The notes beneath the pieces were generated by a model, which did not search any database, was not told where the DNA came from, and was given only the letters and a program-made list of their open reading frames with translations. Below, piece by piece: positions 52,476 through 61,699 of a stretch of 64,000 bases of DNA (position 1 is its first letter; the number at the start of each line of letters is the position of its first letter). A program made the translations under genes and the position numbers. The DNA is taken from positions 5,704,001 through 5,768,000 of the forward strand of contig NZ_CP009241.1 in the NCBI RefSeq assembly GCF_000758525.1. Direction: 5' to 3'. This DNA comes from Paenibacillus sp. FSL H7-0357. GTDB taxonomy: Bacteria; Bacillota; Bacilli; Paenibacillales; Paenibacillaceae.

Positions 52476-53759
52476 TTAATTGGCCAAATCAAACGGACCC
52501 GGCACAGGTACTTTGCGGCTGATGCGTGCACCCAGCTTCTGAAAGAGCTGCTCAATGCCGTCATATCCGCGGTCAATATGATGCGCCTGCTCAACAACCG
52601 TGGTCCCATGAGCGGCGAGTCCGGCAATCACCAGGGCAGCTCCCGCCCGCAGGTCGGTTGCTTCCACCGTTGCTCCATACAGTCTCTGCACCCCGCGGAT
52701 AAACGCACGGTTCAGATCAATGGAAATATCGGCGCCCATCCTGGCCATCTCCTCCACATGCTTGAAGCGTCCCTCGAATACCGTCTCTTTGATGACGCTG
52801 AATCCGTCGGCCAGCGACAGCAGCACCATTACCTGAGATTGGAGATCTGTGGGAAAGGAAGGGTAGGGAGAAGTAACGATTCGTTCCACCGCACGGGGAC
52901 GTCCCATGCAACTGATATTAATTATATCATTGCATACGGTGATTTGAACACCAGCCCTCCTCAGCACATGGATCAGGGAGGTTAAATGCCCGGCATTGGT
53001 ATGGGTCAATGTAACGTTGCCCCGCGTGGCGGCAGCGGCTATCATGACCGTTCCGGCGACAATCCTATCGGGAATAACCTCGTACGTACAGGGATATAGC
53101 TTCTTTACACCTTGAATCGTAATGGTATCGGTACCGGCACCGATAATCTGGGCACCCATCTGATTCAGGAAATTCTGCAGATCCTGAATCTCCGGCTCTC
53201 TGGCCGCACCCGATATCGTTGTCGTTCCTTCTGCCATGGAAGCAGCCATCATAATGTTCTCCGTGGCTCCGACACTAGGATAATCAAGATGTATATCGCT
53301 TCCCTTAAGTCTTGCGGCCCGGCAGGAAATCCGTCCATTGCTCTCTTCAATTTCCGCCCCCAGCTGCTTCAGTCCCTGCAGATGAAGATCAATCTTGCGC
53401 TCCCCGATCGCACAGCCACCCGGCTGATAAATCGTCACCTCTCCAAATCTGGATAATAACGGTCCCATCAGAAAAATAGACGATCTCATCTGCCGCATTA
53501 AATCCTCAGGAACATGGGAAGTGCCCAGCATTGACGTGTCGATGGTCACCGTCTCGTCTTCATGCACGCCCCTGCAGCCCAGCCGTTCCAAAATATTCAG
53601 CATTGTTTCGATGTCCAGCAGCTTCGGCACATTATGCAGTGAGTGAACTCCTTCGGCCAGCAGGCTTGCCGCCAGGATCGGCAGCGCCGCATTTTTTGCT
53701 CCATGGATACGTATGGTGCCTGACAGGGGGTTTCCACCCTCAATCACCAATTTGTCCAA
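52476..53759 (-). CDS. murA: UDP-N-acetylglucosamine 1-carboxyvinyltransferase
   Basis: 427 residues from TTG 53759, after CGGAGGTGATACA; the reading to 53852 is unsupported. It transfers enolpyruvate from PEP to UDP-GlcNAc, the first step of peptidoglycan synthesis and the target of fosfomycin. GAKNAALPILAASLLAEGVH and the active-site Cys loop YQPGGCAIGERKIDLHLQGL are clear. Bacillus has murB at this place; murA here is the Paenibacillus arrangement. Confidence 0.96.
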   Translation of the reverse strand: MDKLVIEGGNPLSGTIRIHGAKNAALPILAASLLAEGVHSLHNVPKLLDIETMLNILERLGCRGVHEDETVTIDTSMLGTSHVPEDLMRQMRSSIFLMGPLLSRFGEVTIYQPGGCAIGERKIDLHLQGLKQLGAEIEESNGRISCRAARLKGSDIHLDYPSVGATENIMMAASMAEGTTTISGAAREPEIQDLQNFLNQMGAQIIGAGTDTITIQGVKKLYPCTYEVIPDRIVAGTVMIAAAATRGNVTLTHTNAGHLTSLIHVLRRAGVQITVCNDIINISCMGRPRAVERIVTSPYPSFPTDLQSQVMVLLSLADGFSVIKETVFEGRFKHVEEMARMGADISIDLNRAFIRGVQRLYGATVEATDLRAGAALVIAGLAAHGTTVVEQAHHIDRGYDGIEQLFQKLGARISRKVPVPGPFDLAN

Positions 53760-54119
53760 TGTATCACCTCCGAGATTACCGCTCACCCACCACAAGCACT
53801 TCCCGTACAAGGCGCAATGAAATGTGCGGGATGGCCCTCCCGCATTTGTCATCTCATAAACCGGAAGTGCCCTGGGTGATTGTCACGATTATAGGATTAT
53901 CCTATGTTCATAACCCCGGGTGTGTGACAGTGGAGGATAACAAGAAGATTAACGCACTAAGTACAGGTTTGGCACGGAGAATTGCTTTGCTGTTCACCAA
54001 GAAACTCACAACCTCTTAACTAGAGAAAAAGTGCGCGTTTCCCCGCCTAATTGCCTGTTCACGCAATCGGGAAATAACATCGTCTTCAGTTATACATTAC
54101 CCAACAACCTGCAGAAGAC
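53760..54119. other. 360-bp gap between murG and murA
   Basis: No gene is seen. GCACTTCCCGTAC and GGAAGTGC near 53800-53870 could pair. TATAAT at about 53888-53893 (minus strand CCTATAATC) might be a -10 for murA with no convincing -35. Confidence 0.35.
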
Positions 54120-55235
54120 CTAGGCTTTACGGTTGGCCACGAGCCTGCGCAGCTCGGCCACGACCAGCGAGGCGGAATCTCTTTTGCCCAGACGTCTTGA
54201 GGCTTCCGACATGCTTCTCTGCACATCTTCTGCGCCAATAATCTTCTGTACAGCCGCCAGCAGGGTCTGGCCGTTCAGATCCTTCTCCAGCAGTACAACC
54301 GCCGCACCTTCACGTTCCAATTGTCTAGCATTTGCTTCCTGATGATTATTCGTCACGTTGGGGGACGGGATAAGGACGGAGGGGATACCCAGTGCCGTAA
54401 TTTCTGCAAGAAAAGATGCGCCTGCCCGGTTCACAATCAGAGAAAGACAAGCCAGAACCTCGGGCATATTGTGTATATAGGGAAGGATATGCAGCCAGCT
54501 TGGTTCGCTTCCCAGCTTTTGACGCAGGGCTTTCCGGGTCTCTTCGAAATAGGACTCGCCGGTAACATACACATAATGAACACCATTACCCTTACCCACA
54601 TACGGGGCCATCTCAATCATCGCCTGATTGATGGCCTTAGCCCCCCCGCTGCCTCCGACAACCAGCACCACTGTGCTGCCTTCAGGAATGCCCAGTGATG
54701 CGAAACCTCTCTGAGCGCTGGCAGTCGTTACGGTAGTTGCCCGGGGATTGCCTGTATAAATGACGTTTTTCCCTCCCGGAAAGGCCGATTCAGTCCCTTC
54801 AAAGCTTACGGCAACTGTGTCGGCATACCGGCTAAGGAAGCGGTTCGTAAGCCCGGGAATGGCATTCTGCTCATGAATCAAGGTCGGAATTCCAAGACGG
54901 GAAGCCGCATAAACGACTGGGCCGCAGACATAACCTCCAGTGCCGATCACGACATCCGGTTTAAATTCTCTGAGCATTTCTTTGGAGGCTTTAACCCCCT
55001 TAAGGAAACGCATGACTGTCTTTACATTGTCCATGGAGAGCTTCCGGCGGAAGCCCGTAATATCAATCGCCTTGAATGGAATTTTCTCCTGGGGAACGAT
55101 TTTGCTCTCCAGACCACGCTTGCCTCCGATATACAAAAAGGCAGAGCCCTTGTCTTCCTCTTCCAGCTGTCTGGCGACGGCTACGGCGGGATAAATATGT
55201 CCCCCCGTACCCCCGCCGCTTAATACGATACGCAT
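54120..55235 (-). CDS. murG: UDP-N-acetylglucosamine transferase MurG
   Basis: 371 residues from ATG 55235, after GCGAGGTGAGAGAC. It adds GlcNAc to lipid I, making lipid II at the inner face of the membrane. The GSGGTGGHIYPAVAVARQLE-type G loop is seen as VLSGGGTGGHIYPAVA, the second G loop as VVGGSGGAKAINQAM, and LIVNRAGASFLAEITALGIP is the UDP-sugar site. Its start overlaps the end of the SEDS gene. Confidence 0.97.
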   Translation of the reverse strand: MRIVLSGGGTGGHIYPAVAVARQLEEEDKGSAFLYIGGKRGLESKIVPQEKIPFKAIDITGFRRKLSMDNVKTVMRFLKGVKASKEMLREFKPDVVIGTGGYVCGPVVYAASRLGIPTLIHEQNAIPGLTNRFLSRYADTVAVSFEGTESAFPGGKNVIYTGNPRATTVTTASAQRGFASLGIPEGSTVVLVVGGSGGAKAINQAMIEMAPYVGKGNGVHYVYVTGESYFEETRKALRQKLGSEPSWLHILPYIHNMPEVLACLSLIVNRAGASFLAEITALGIPSVLIPSPNVTNNHQEANARQLEREGAAVVLLEKDLNGQTLLAAVQKIIGAEDVQRSMSEASRRLGKRDSASLVVAELRRLVANRKA

Positions 55236-55240
55236 GTCTC

Positions 55241-56338
55241 TCACCTCGCATAACGGGATAAATTCAGTAAAATACCGAGTGCTGTAAGCATCAGGGTCAG
55301 CGACGAGCCTCCATAGCTGATCAACGGGAGCGTAATGCCCGTTACCGGCATCATCCCGATGACAACACCGATGTTGATGATAACCTGGACAGCCACCATA
55401 CAGACGATGCCTACGGCCAGATAACTGCCGAAACGGTCAGGCAGGCTCATCGCCACCTTCATCCCGCGCCAGATCAGAATCAGAAACAGCAGCAGTACTG
55501 CCAGCCCCCCGATAAATCCGAGCTCCTCGGCCAATATAGAAAAAATAAAATCAGTCTGCGGCTCCGGCACGTAGCTGTACTTTTGCCGGCTCATGCCCAG
55601 TCCAAGACCGCCAAGGCCGCCAGGTCCAATTGCATACAGCGACTGGATAATCTGGTAACCGGCGCCGAGCGGATCCGACCAGGGATCCAGGAATGCTGTA
55701 ATGCGCTGCAAGCGGTATGGCGCGGCAGCAACCAATCCGGCGAACCCGGCGATGCCGGCCACACCGAGTGACAGCAGATGCTTCATCCGGGCTCCTGCCG
55801 TGAACACCATCATCAGAGCCGCACCGAACATTACAGTGCCAGTGCCCAGATCCGGCTGCAGCATAATCAGCCCAAAGGCAGAACCAATCAATGCCAGGGG
55901 AGGAAGCAGCCCTCGAGTGAAGACGGAGATATCATAGTCATCCTGTCCCAGCCATTTTGCCAGAAAAAGAATCATCCCCATCTTCATAAACTCGGAGGGT
56001 TGAATTCCGAAGGAGCTGATGCCCAGCCAGCTCCGCGCACCGCCGCGCACAACCCCGATTCCGGGAATGAGCACCATCACGAGCAGAACGAAGCAGATGA
56101 TCAGAGCAGGCTTCGCAAATTTTTTGAGCACCAGATAGTCCGTGTTGGCAGTAACAAACATTGCCCCGAGACCCAGTCCGGCAAACAGCAGCTGTCTTTT
56201 AACAAAATAAAACGAATCGCCATAATTGCGGAAGCCCAAAACGGACCCGGCGCTGTACACCATCACCATGCCGATTGCCAGTAGAGCCAGAATCGGAATC
56301 AGCAGCCAGATATCAGGCGCATGACGGGATTTCTTCAT
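55241..56338 (-). CDS. spoVE: SEDS-family peptidoglycan polymerase SpoVE/FtsW
   Basis: 365 residues from ATG 56338, nine bases after AGAGGTG. Ten hydrophobic segments. Family marks are YSAGSVLGFRNYGDSFYFVK, GARSWLGISSFGIQPSEFMK, LQPDLGTGTVMFG and PVTGITLPLISYGGSS. SEDS proteins polymerise glycan strands with a class B PBP. Its place between murD and murG is that of B. subtilis spoVE, which works with SpoVD in spore cortex synthesis; it could equally be the division FtsW. Confidence 0.92.
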   Translation of the reverse strand: MKKSRHAPDIWLLIPILALLAIGMVMVYSAGSVLGFRNYGDSFYFVKRQLLFAGLGLGAMFVTANTDYLVLKKFAKPALIICFVLLVMVLIPGIGVVRGGARSWLGISSFGIQPSEFMKMGMILFLAKWLGQDDYDISVFTRGLLPPLALIGSAFGLIMLQPDLGTGTVMFGAALMMVFTAGARMKHLLSLGVAGIAGFAGLVAAAPYRLQRITAFLDPWSDPLGAGYQIIQSLYAIGPGGLGGLGLGMSRQKYSYVPEPQTDFIFSILAEELGFIGGLAVLLLFLILIWRGMKVAMSLPDRFGSYLAVGIVCMVAVQVIINIGVVIGMMPVTGITLPLISYGGSSLTLMLTALGILLNLSRYAR

Positions 56339-56387
56339 CAGGAGCACACCTCTTGCATCCGTAGTAGGGGCTTATCCACCCCCCTAC

Positions 56388-57809
56388 TTAAAGGTTATGC
56401 ACCGCCTCTTTAAAAATACGCCCGCGCTCCTCATACGAGGTAAACATATCCCAACTTGCACAGGCAGGAGACAGGAGAACAACATCTCCCTCTTCCGCAA
56501 GAGCGGAAGCCTCCCGGACAGCCTCCTGCAGCACGGCGGCGGCGCTCTCCCCATTATCGACGGAGATGATGTGCTTTACTCCTGCCATTTGCGCCACACT
56601 GGCCAGCTTGTCCTTTGTTTGCCCCAGGACCACCAGCCCCTTCACATTGCCGCTGAGGACAGGCAGAAGCTCCATATAATCGGACCCGCGGTCGAGCCCC
56701 CCGGCGATCAATACAATCGGCTCGCGGAACGAAGCCAATGCCATGGAGGTGGCTTTGGAGTTTGTTGCTTTGGAATTGTTGTAGTAAGCGGCGCCAGCCT
56801 TATCCGCCACATATTCCAGACGGTGCTCCACCCCGCGGAAAGAAGCCAGCACAGCACCAAGACCCTCCGGAGCTGCTCCGGCAGCGATGGCGATTCCGCA
56901 GGCAGCCAAGGCATTCTCAACGTTGAACCGCCCCGGCAGGCCAATGGAATCTACCGTGGCAATCTCCGTCTCGCTCTCCGAATAATCACGATAAATGATT
57001 ACCCGATTGTGGTCATCTTCGGTATCCGGCACAAAAGAGGGACGGACAAAGATGCCCTGAACCAGCTCCTCCGTCATGGAGAAAGGCAATATGCTGCCTT
57101 TGATGTAAGGAACCAGGCCCCGGCAAACCGGATCATCCCAGTTCAGCACAGCCGTGTCAGAAGGCCCCTGGTTAGCAAACAGCTTCGCTTTGGAAGCCAC
57201 ATAATCGTCCATGTCGCCATGATAATCCAGATGGGTTTCGGCTACGTTCAGCAGAGCACCCACCTTGGGACGGAAGGTCTCCGTCCCCTTAAGCTGGAAG
57301 CTGCTTAGTTCGACAACCATCCAGTTGTCCTCATCCACCTCCAGAGCGGCCTGAGAGAGCGGCGTACCGATGTTGCCGGCAACAATCGGCTTCATCCCTG
57401 CGGCCTCCAGCATGCGGCCTACCCAGGTCGTAGTCGTTGTCTTGCCGTTGGAGCCGGTAATACCGATCATGGGGGCGGCACAGAGCCGGTAAGCCACCTC
57501 CACCTCGGTCACAACCTCGATGCCTAGCTGCAGCGCCTGCTGCACTGGAGGAACAGTGTAGGGAATGCCCGGATTTTTGACCACCAGGCTGACACCTGAA
57601 TGAATCAGTCCTTCCGGATGTCCGCCGCATATAACAGAAATTCCCAAAGATTCCAATTCGGAAGCTTCGGGACTTTGATCTCTTTCCTTTTTATCGTTGA
57701 CCGTAACTACCGCACCGCGCTCATGCAGCACTTTGGCCACCTGGACGCCGCTTTTAGCCAGCCCCAGGACGACCACCTCTTCCCCTCGGTACATATCCGG
57801 ATGTTTCAT
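56388..57809 (-). CDS. murD: UDP-N-acetylmuramoyl-L-alanine--D-glutamate ligase
   Basis: 473 residues, slightly longer than most MurD. It adds D-Glu to UDP-MurNAc-L-Ala. MIGITGSNGKTTTTTWVGRM is the ATP motif, AETHLDYHGDMDDYVASKAK the central block, and YYNNSKATNSKATSMALASF holds the carbamylated-Lys region. The N-terminal Rossmann part is VVVLGLAKSGVQVAKVLHER. Three bases separate it from mraY. Confidence 0.96.
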   Translation of the reverse strand: MKHPDMYRGEEVVVLGLAKSGVQVAKVLHERGAVVTVNDKKERDQSPEASELESLGISVICGGHPEGLIHSGVSLVVKNPGIPYTVPPVQQALQLGIEVVTEVEVAYRLCAAPMIGITGSNGKTTTTTWVGRMLEAAGMKPIVAGNIGTPLSQAALEVDEDNWMVVELSSFQLKGTETFRPKVGALLNVAETHLDYHGDMDDYVASKAKLFANQGPSDTAVLNWDDPVCRGLVPYIKGSILPFSMTEELVQGIFVRPSFVPDTEDDHNRVIIYRDYSESETEIATVDSIGLPGRFNVENALAACGIAIAAGAAPEGLGAVLASFRGVEHRLEYVADKAGAAYYNNSKATNSKATSMALASFREPIVLIAGGLDRGSDYMELLPVLSGNVKGLVVLGQTKDKLASVAQMAGVKHIISVDNGESAAAVLQEAVREASALAEEGDVVLLSPACASWDMFTSYEERGRIFKEAVHNL

Positions 57810-57812
57810 TCT

Positions 57813-58778
57813 TTACAACCCCTTGCTGATATATAGTCCTACTGCCGCCAGCACAAGGCTAACCGCCCAGAAGGAGACAACAACCCGCCATTCGGACCAG
57901 CCGCCGAGCTCAAAGTGATGGTGGATCGGGCTCATTCTGAAAATGCGCTTGCCGCGCGTTTTAAAGGAGGCTACCTGCAAAATCACAGACAGCATCTCAA
58001 CCACAAAAACTCCGCCAATCACAACAAACAGCAGCTCGGTTTTGGTCACAATCGCAATAGCCCCGATCGCACCGCCAATTCCGAAGGAACCGAAGTCTCC
58101 CATAAATACTTTTGCCGGATGTGCATTAAATACCAGAAAACCTAATACCGCCCCGATCATCGCCGCTGCGCAGACACCGGCAGCAATCGAGGTAGCCTGC
58201 ATGGCCACTACAGCAAAGGCGGCAAGCGCGATCGCGCTGACACCCGACAACAATCCGTCTACTCCGTCAGTAAAGTTTACTGCATTCGTGACCGCCATCA
58301 TCATGAGGATAATAAATGGATAGTAGAACCATGCGCCCCAATCGAAGCTGATGGAGGTTCCCGGTATGCTGATGCCTGTGTTATGGCCGGCGTTAATCAA
58401 CAGAACGCATAACACCACCCCGATCAGCAGTTGACCTGCCAGCTTTTGGCGGGCTGTAAGTCCCAGCGAACGCTTGAATGCAATTTTAATATAATCATCA
58501 AGGAAACCAATCAGCCCGTAACCGAGCGTTGCTACCAAAAGGACATAAAAGTCCGAATTCACCACGGAAAATTTCAGAAAAGATAAAGTGAAGGCCACCA
58601 TAATAATGATACCGCCCATGGTAGGCGTTCCAGCTTTTTTCAAATGAGTTTGCGGTCCGTCATCACGAACCTGCTGTCCGAATTTCATCCGTCTCAGCAG
58701 CGGAATGATCAGCGGAGCGGCAATGACCGCAAGGATAAAGGACACAGCAATCGTCAGCAGCAGCAGTTGATAATCCAT
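57813..58778 (-). CDS. mraY: phospho-N-acetylmuramoyl-pentapeptide transferase
   Basis: 321 residues with ten membrane segments. It moves phospho-MurNAc-pentapeptide to undecaprenyl phosphate, making lipid I. DDGPQTHLKKAGTPTMGGII, GFLDDYIKIAFKRSLGLTAR, NAVNFTDGVDGL and FRMSPIHHHFELGGWSE are the family's conserved loops with the catalytic Asp residues. TTGGAGGGGGTGTACCC precedes the ATG. Confidence 0.97.
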   Translation of the reverse strand: MDYQLLLLTIAVSFILAVIAAPLIIPLLRRMKFGQQVRDDGPQTHLKKAGTPTMGGIIIMVAFTLSFLKFSVVNSDFYVLLVATLGYGLIGFLDDYIKIAFKRSLGLTARQKLAGQLLIGVVLCVLLINAGHNTGISIPGTSISFDWGAWFYYPFIILMMMAVTNAVNFTDGVDGLLSGVSAIALAAFAVVAMQATSIAAGVCAAAMIGAVLGFLVFNAHPAKVFMGDFGSFGIGGAIGAIAIVTKTELLFVVIGGVFVVEMLSVILQVASFKTRGKRIFRMSPIHHHFELGGWSEWRVVVSFWAVSLVLAAVGLYISKGL

Positions 58779-58799
58779 GGGTACACCCCCTCCAATATG

Positions 58800-60206
58800 T
58801 TAAGTTTGCTCAAAATGTTTGTTTAGGCTGTGCAGTACTTCTTCCAAGCGCATCCCTCTGGAAGCCTTGAACAGCACAACATCGTCAGGACTGCATTTCC
58901 CGATCAAGACGGAAGTCAGCTCCGCTTTGTCCGTAAAAGAAAACACGCGTTCTGCTCCGAATTTGTCCCTTGCCGTCTCAGCAATGTGGGCGGAGAGTGG
59001 TCCATAGGCAAAAACCAGATCCGTTTCCTCAGGATCGAGATAAGTCCCGATCTCCTGGTGGAACCGCACTTCATCCGGCCCAAGTTCCAGCATGTCCCCC
59101 AGCACAGCGATTCGGCTGCCAGTGCATTTCATAGACTGCAGCACATCAATCGCTGCTTTCATCGAGGTAGGACTGGCGTTATAAGCATCATTCAGCAAGG
59201 TAAGCCCCGAAGAGGTCAGCATCACTTCAATCCGCATGCCGGTCAGCTTAAGCCTCTTCAGTCCATCCTCTATGTGGTCATCAGTTACGCCGAAATGGCG
59301 TGCAACCGCAAGCGCGGCCAATGCGTTGACTACATTATGCCTGCCCGGCAGCGGGAGCGTATAGGCACGCTCCTTGTGGAGGTAACTCGTAAAGGTCATA
59401 CCTCCGCTGTGCGTCATCATCCCGGTCGGATAATCATCGTTATCCGTAGAGATGCCGAAACGCAAGGTTTGCATTCCCTCGGGCGCATGGAAGGAGGCTT
59501 CAGCCATAACCTCAGCTAGCAGCGGCTCATCCCCGTTATAGATCAGCAGACCTCCCGGCTTCAGCCCTTCGGCAATCTCCAGCTTGGCCCGGGCGATCTC
59601 CTTGCGGGAGCCGAGCTGCAGCAAATGGGATTCACCTACATTCGTGATGACGGCCACATCAGGCGCAGCGAGCGAAGCGAGCAGGGCGATTTCGCCCCTT
59701 GAGCTCATCCCCATCTCCAACACGGCGATCTCCACATCCTCGCGCATAGAAAGGACCGTAAGCGGCAGTCCGATATGGTTATTGAAATTGCCTTGAGTTT
59801 TATGAACCTTAAATTGTCCTTCAAGCAAGGCTGTAATCATATCCTTGGTAGTCGTTTTGCCGTTGCTGCCTGTAACCGCAACAACCTGCGGAGCAATTTC
59901 GCTCAAATAAGCAGCAGCCAGCTTCTGCAGTGCAGACAGCGTGTCTTCTACCAGAATAACCCCGCCGCCTTCAGGCGCAGTCCCCTTATCCTTCTGCCAT
60001 AGCGTTGCGGCCGCTCCCGCAGCCAAAGCTGCGGCACCATAATGATGTCCGTCAAAGTTGTCTCCGGCAAGCGGAACGAACAGACAGTCAGACGTAATTT
60101 TGCGGGAATCGGTAACCACTCCGGCAATCTTCACATTCATATCTTCAGCGGAAAGCACTTCTCCCCCGCACATGTCAGCGATATTTCGCAGCGTTCTTGT
60201 AATCAA
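58800..60206 (-). CDS. murF: UDP-MurNAc-tripeptide D-alanyl-D-alanine ligase
   Basis: 468 residues from TTG 60206, overlapping the murE stop by four bases (TTGA). It adds D-Ala-D-Ala to complete the precursor. The ATP motif is VVAVTGSNGKTTTKDMITAL; GNFNNHIGLPLTVL and NDAYNASPTSMKAAIDVL are family marks. N-terminal domain RNIADMCGGEVLSAEDMNVK. Part of the dcw operon. Confidence 0.96.
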   Translation of the reverse strand: MITRTLRNIADMCGGEVLSAEDMNVKIAGVVTDSRKITSDCLFVPLAGDNFDGHHYGAAALAAGAAATLWQKDKGTAPEGGGVILVEDTLSALQKLAAAYLSEIAPQVVAVTGSNGKTTTKDMITALLEGQFKVHKTQGNFNNHIGLPLTVLSMREDVEIAVLEMGMSSRGEIALLASLAAPDVAVITNVGESHLLQLGSRKEIARAKLEIAEGLKPGGLLIYNGDEPLLAEVMAEASFHAPEGMQTLRFGISTDNDDYPTGMMTHSGGMTFTSYLHKERAYTLPLPGRHNVVNALAALAVARHFGVTDDHIEDGLKRLKLTGMRIEVMLTSSGLTLLNDAYNASPTSMKAAIDVLQSMKCTGSRIAVLGDMLELGPDEVRFHQEIGTYLDPEETDLVFAYGPLSAHIAETARDKFGAERVFSFTDKAELTSVLIGKCSPDDVVLFKASRGMRLEEVLHSLNKHFEQT

Positions 60207-61690
60207 TAGCTTCGGCCCCTTATCACTTCTTTGGCGACAATGCGGTCATCGAAATCATGAACCACTCCGCCGATCAACTGGTAGGTCTCATGACCTTTCC
60301 CCGCAATCAATACTACATCGCCGGGGCTTGCCATTTCAATAGCTTTTCTGATCGCTTCCCGCCGGTCGGGAACCATTTCATAACGTTCCTGCGCTACCCC
60401 ATCCTCTTTCAGTCCCGCTTCAATATCCCGCAGAATCAGCAGCGGATCTTCAGTCCGTGGGTTGTCAGAGGTCACAAATACGCTGTCGCTGTATTTGGCT
60501 GCGATCTTCCCCATCAACGGCCGTTTAGTGGTATCTCTGTCGCCGCCGCAGCCAAAGACGGTAAGCACTTTGCCGGTTGCAAATTCGCTGACTGCCTTCA
60601 ACACATTTTCAAGGCCATCCGGTGTATGGGCATAGTCAACGATAACCGCAAAGTCCTGCCCCTCATCCACCGACTCCACCCGTCCGTCCACACCTGGCAC
60701 AGACTCTAAGCTGGCTTTGATCTCTTGAAGCGGCACATCTTCTAGAAGAGCGGCAGTGATAGCGGCAAGTGCATTATATACGTTAAACTTGCCGACCATG
60801 CGCAGAGAAATGTCTGCCTCTCCCTTAAACGTATCCACATGGAAAAATGTTCCTTTGGATGTGATCGAAATTTGTGAGGCTCGGACATTTGCCTTGCTGT
60901 CGATGCCATATGTAATCACTTCCGCTGCAGTCTGGGCAGAAAAATAAGCGCTCGCCTCATCGTCCGCGTTAAGTACGGCATATTTGCGCTCTTCTTTCCA
61001 TGGAGAAATAGCGTTGCCGAGACGGGAGAAGAACAGGCCTTTAACGGCGCGATACTCTTCCATTGTATGATGATAATCGAGATGATCCTGGGTTAAATTC
61101 GTAAATATTGCTGTGCGGTAATCTGTCCCCTTCACGCGTCCTTGCTGCAGCGCATGGGAGGAGACCTCCATCACGCAGCAATGTACACCTTTAAGCACCA
61201 TATCTTGAAGCGTACGCTGCAGTTCAAGCGACTCCTGCGTGGTACCTGACATCGGATAACTTTGTCCGTCATATCGCATTTGAATGGTTCCGATCAGTCC
61301 CGTTTTTACACCATGGTCCTGCATGATCCGTTCAATCAGATAAGTGGTGGTAGTTTTGCCGTTGGTGCCAGTGATCCCTATCATTCTCATGCGGCTGCTA
61401 GGCGATCCGAAGAAGACATTTGCCAGCACGGACATAGCAAACCTGCTGTCGTCCACTACGAGCTGGGGCAGATCAATATCCAGCCTCCGCTCGCAGACGA
61501 TGGCAGCGGCTCCACTCGCGGCAGCCTGCGGGGCAAATTTATGCCCATCCACAGTATGTCCCGGCAAACAAATAAATAAATCACCCGGTTTCACCTGGCG
61601 GGAATCCGTCTGAAGATCGGAAATCTCTGTTTCACCATCGCCGTATAGGCGCGAAGCTGCAAGACAAGAAGATAATTCATTAATGTTCAT
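60203..61690 (-). CDS. murE: UDP-MurNAc-dipeptide meso-diaminopimelate ligase
   Basis: 495 residues. It adds the third residue of the stem peptide. MIGITGTNGKTTTTYLIERI is the ATP motif, FTNLTQDHLDYHHTMEEYRA the central block, and TSDNPRTEDPLLILRDIEAG carries DNPR, which marks ligases specific for meso-diaminopimelate over Lys. This agrees with dapL in the window. GAGTGAGGGATTGCT precedes the ATG. Confidence 0.96.
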   Translation of the reverse strand: MNINELSSCLAASRLYGDGETEISDLQTDSRQVKPGDLFICLPGHTVDGHKFAPQAAASGAAAIVCERRLDIDLPQLVVDDSRFAMSVLANVFFGSPSSRMRMIGITGTNGKTTTTYLIERIMQDHGVKTGLIGTIQMRYDGQSYPMSGTTQESLELQRTLQDMVLKGVHCCVMEVSSHALQQGRVKGTDYRTAIFTNLTQDHLDYHHTMEEYRAVKGLFFSRLGNAISPWKEERKYAVLNADDEASAYFSAQTAAEVITYGIDSKANVRASQISITSKGTFFHVDTFKGEADISLRMVGKFNVYNALAAITAALLEDVPLQEIKASLESVPGVDGRVESVDEGQDFAVIVDYAHTPDGLENVLKAVSEFATGKVLTVFGCGGDRDTTKRPLMGKIAAKYSDSVFVTSDNPRTEDPLLILRDIEAGLKEDGVAQERYEMVPDRREAIRKAIEMASPGDVVLIAGKGHETYQLIGGVVHDFDDRIVAKEVIRGRSY

Positions 61691-61699
61691 AGCAATCCC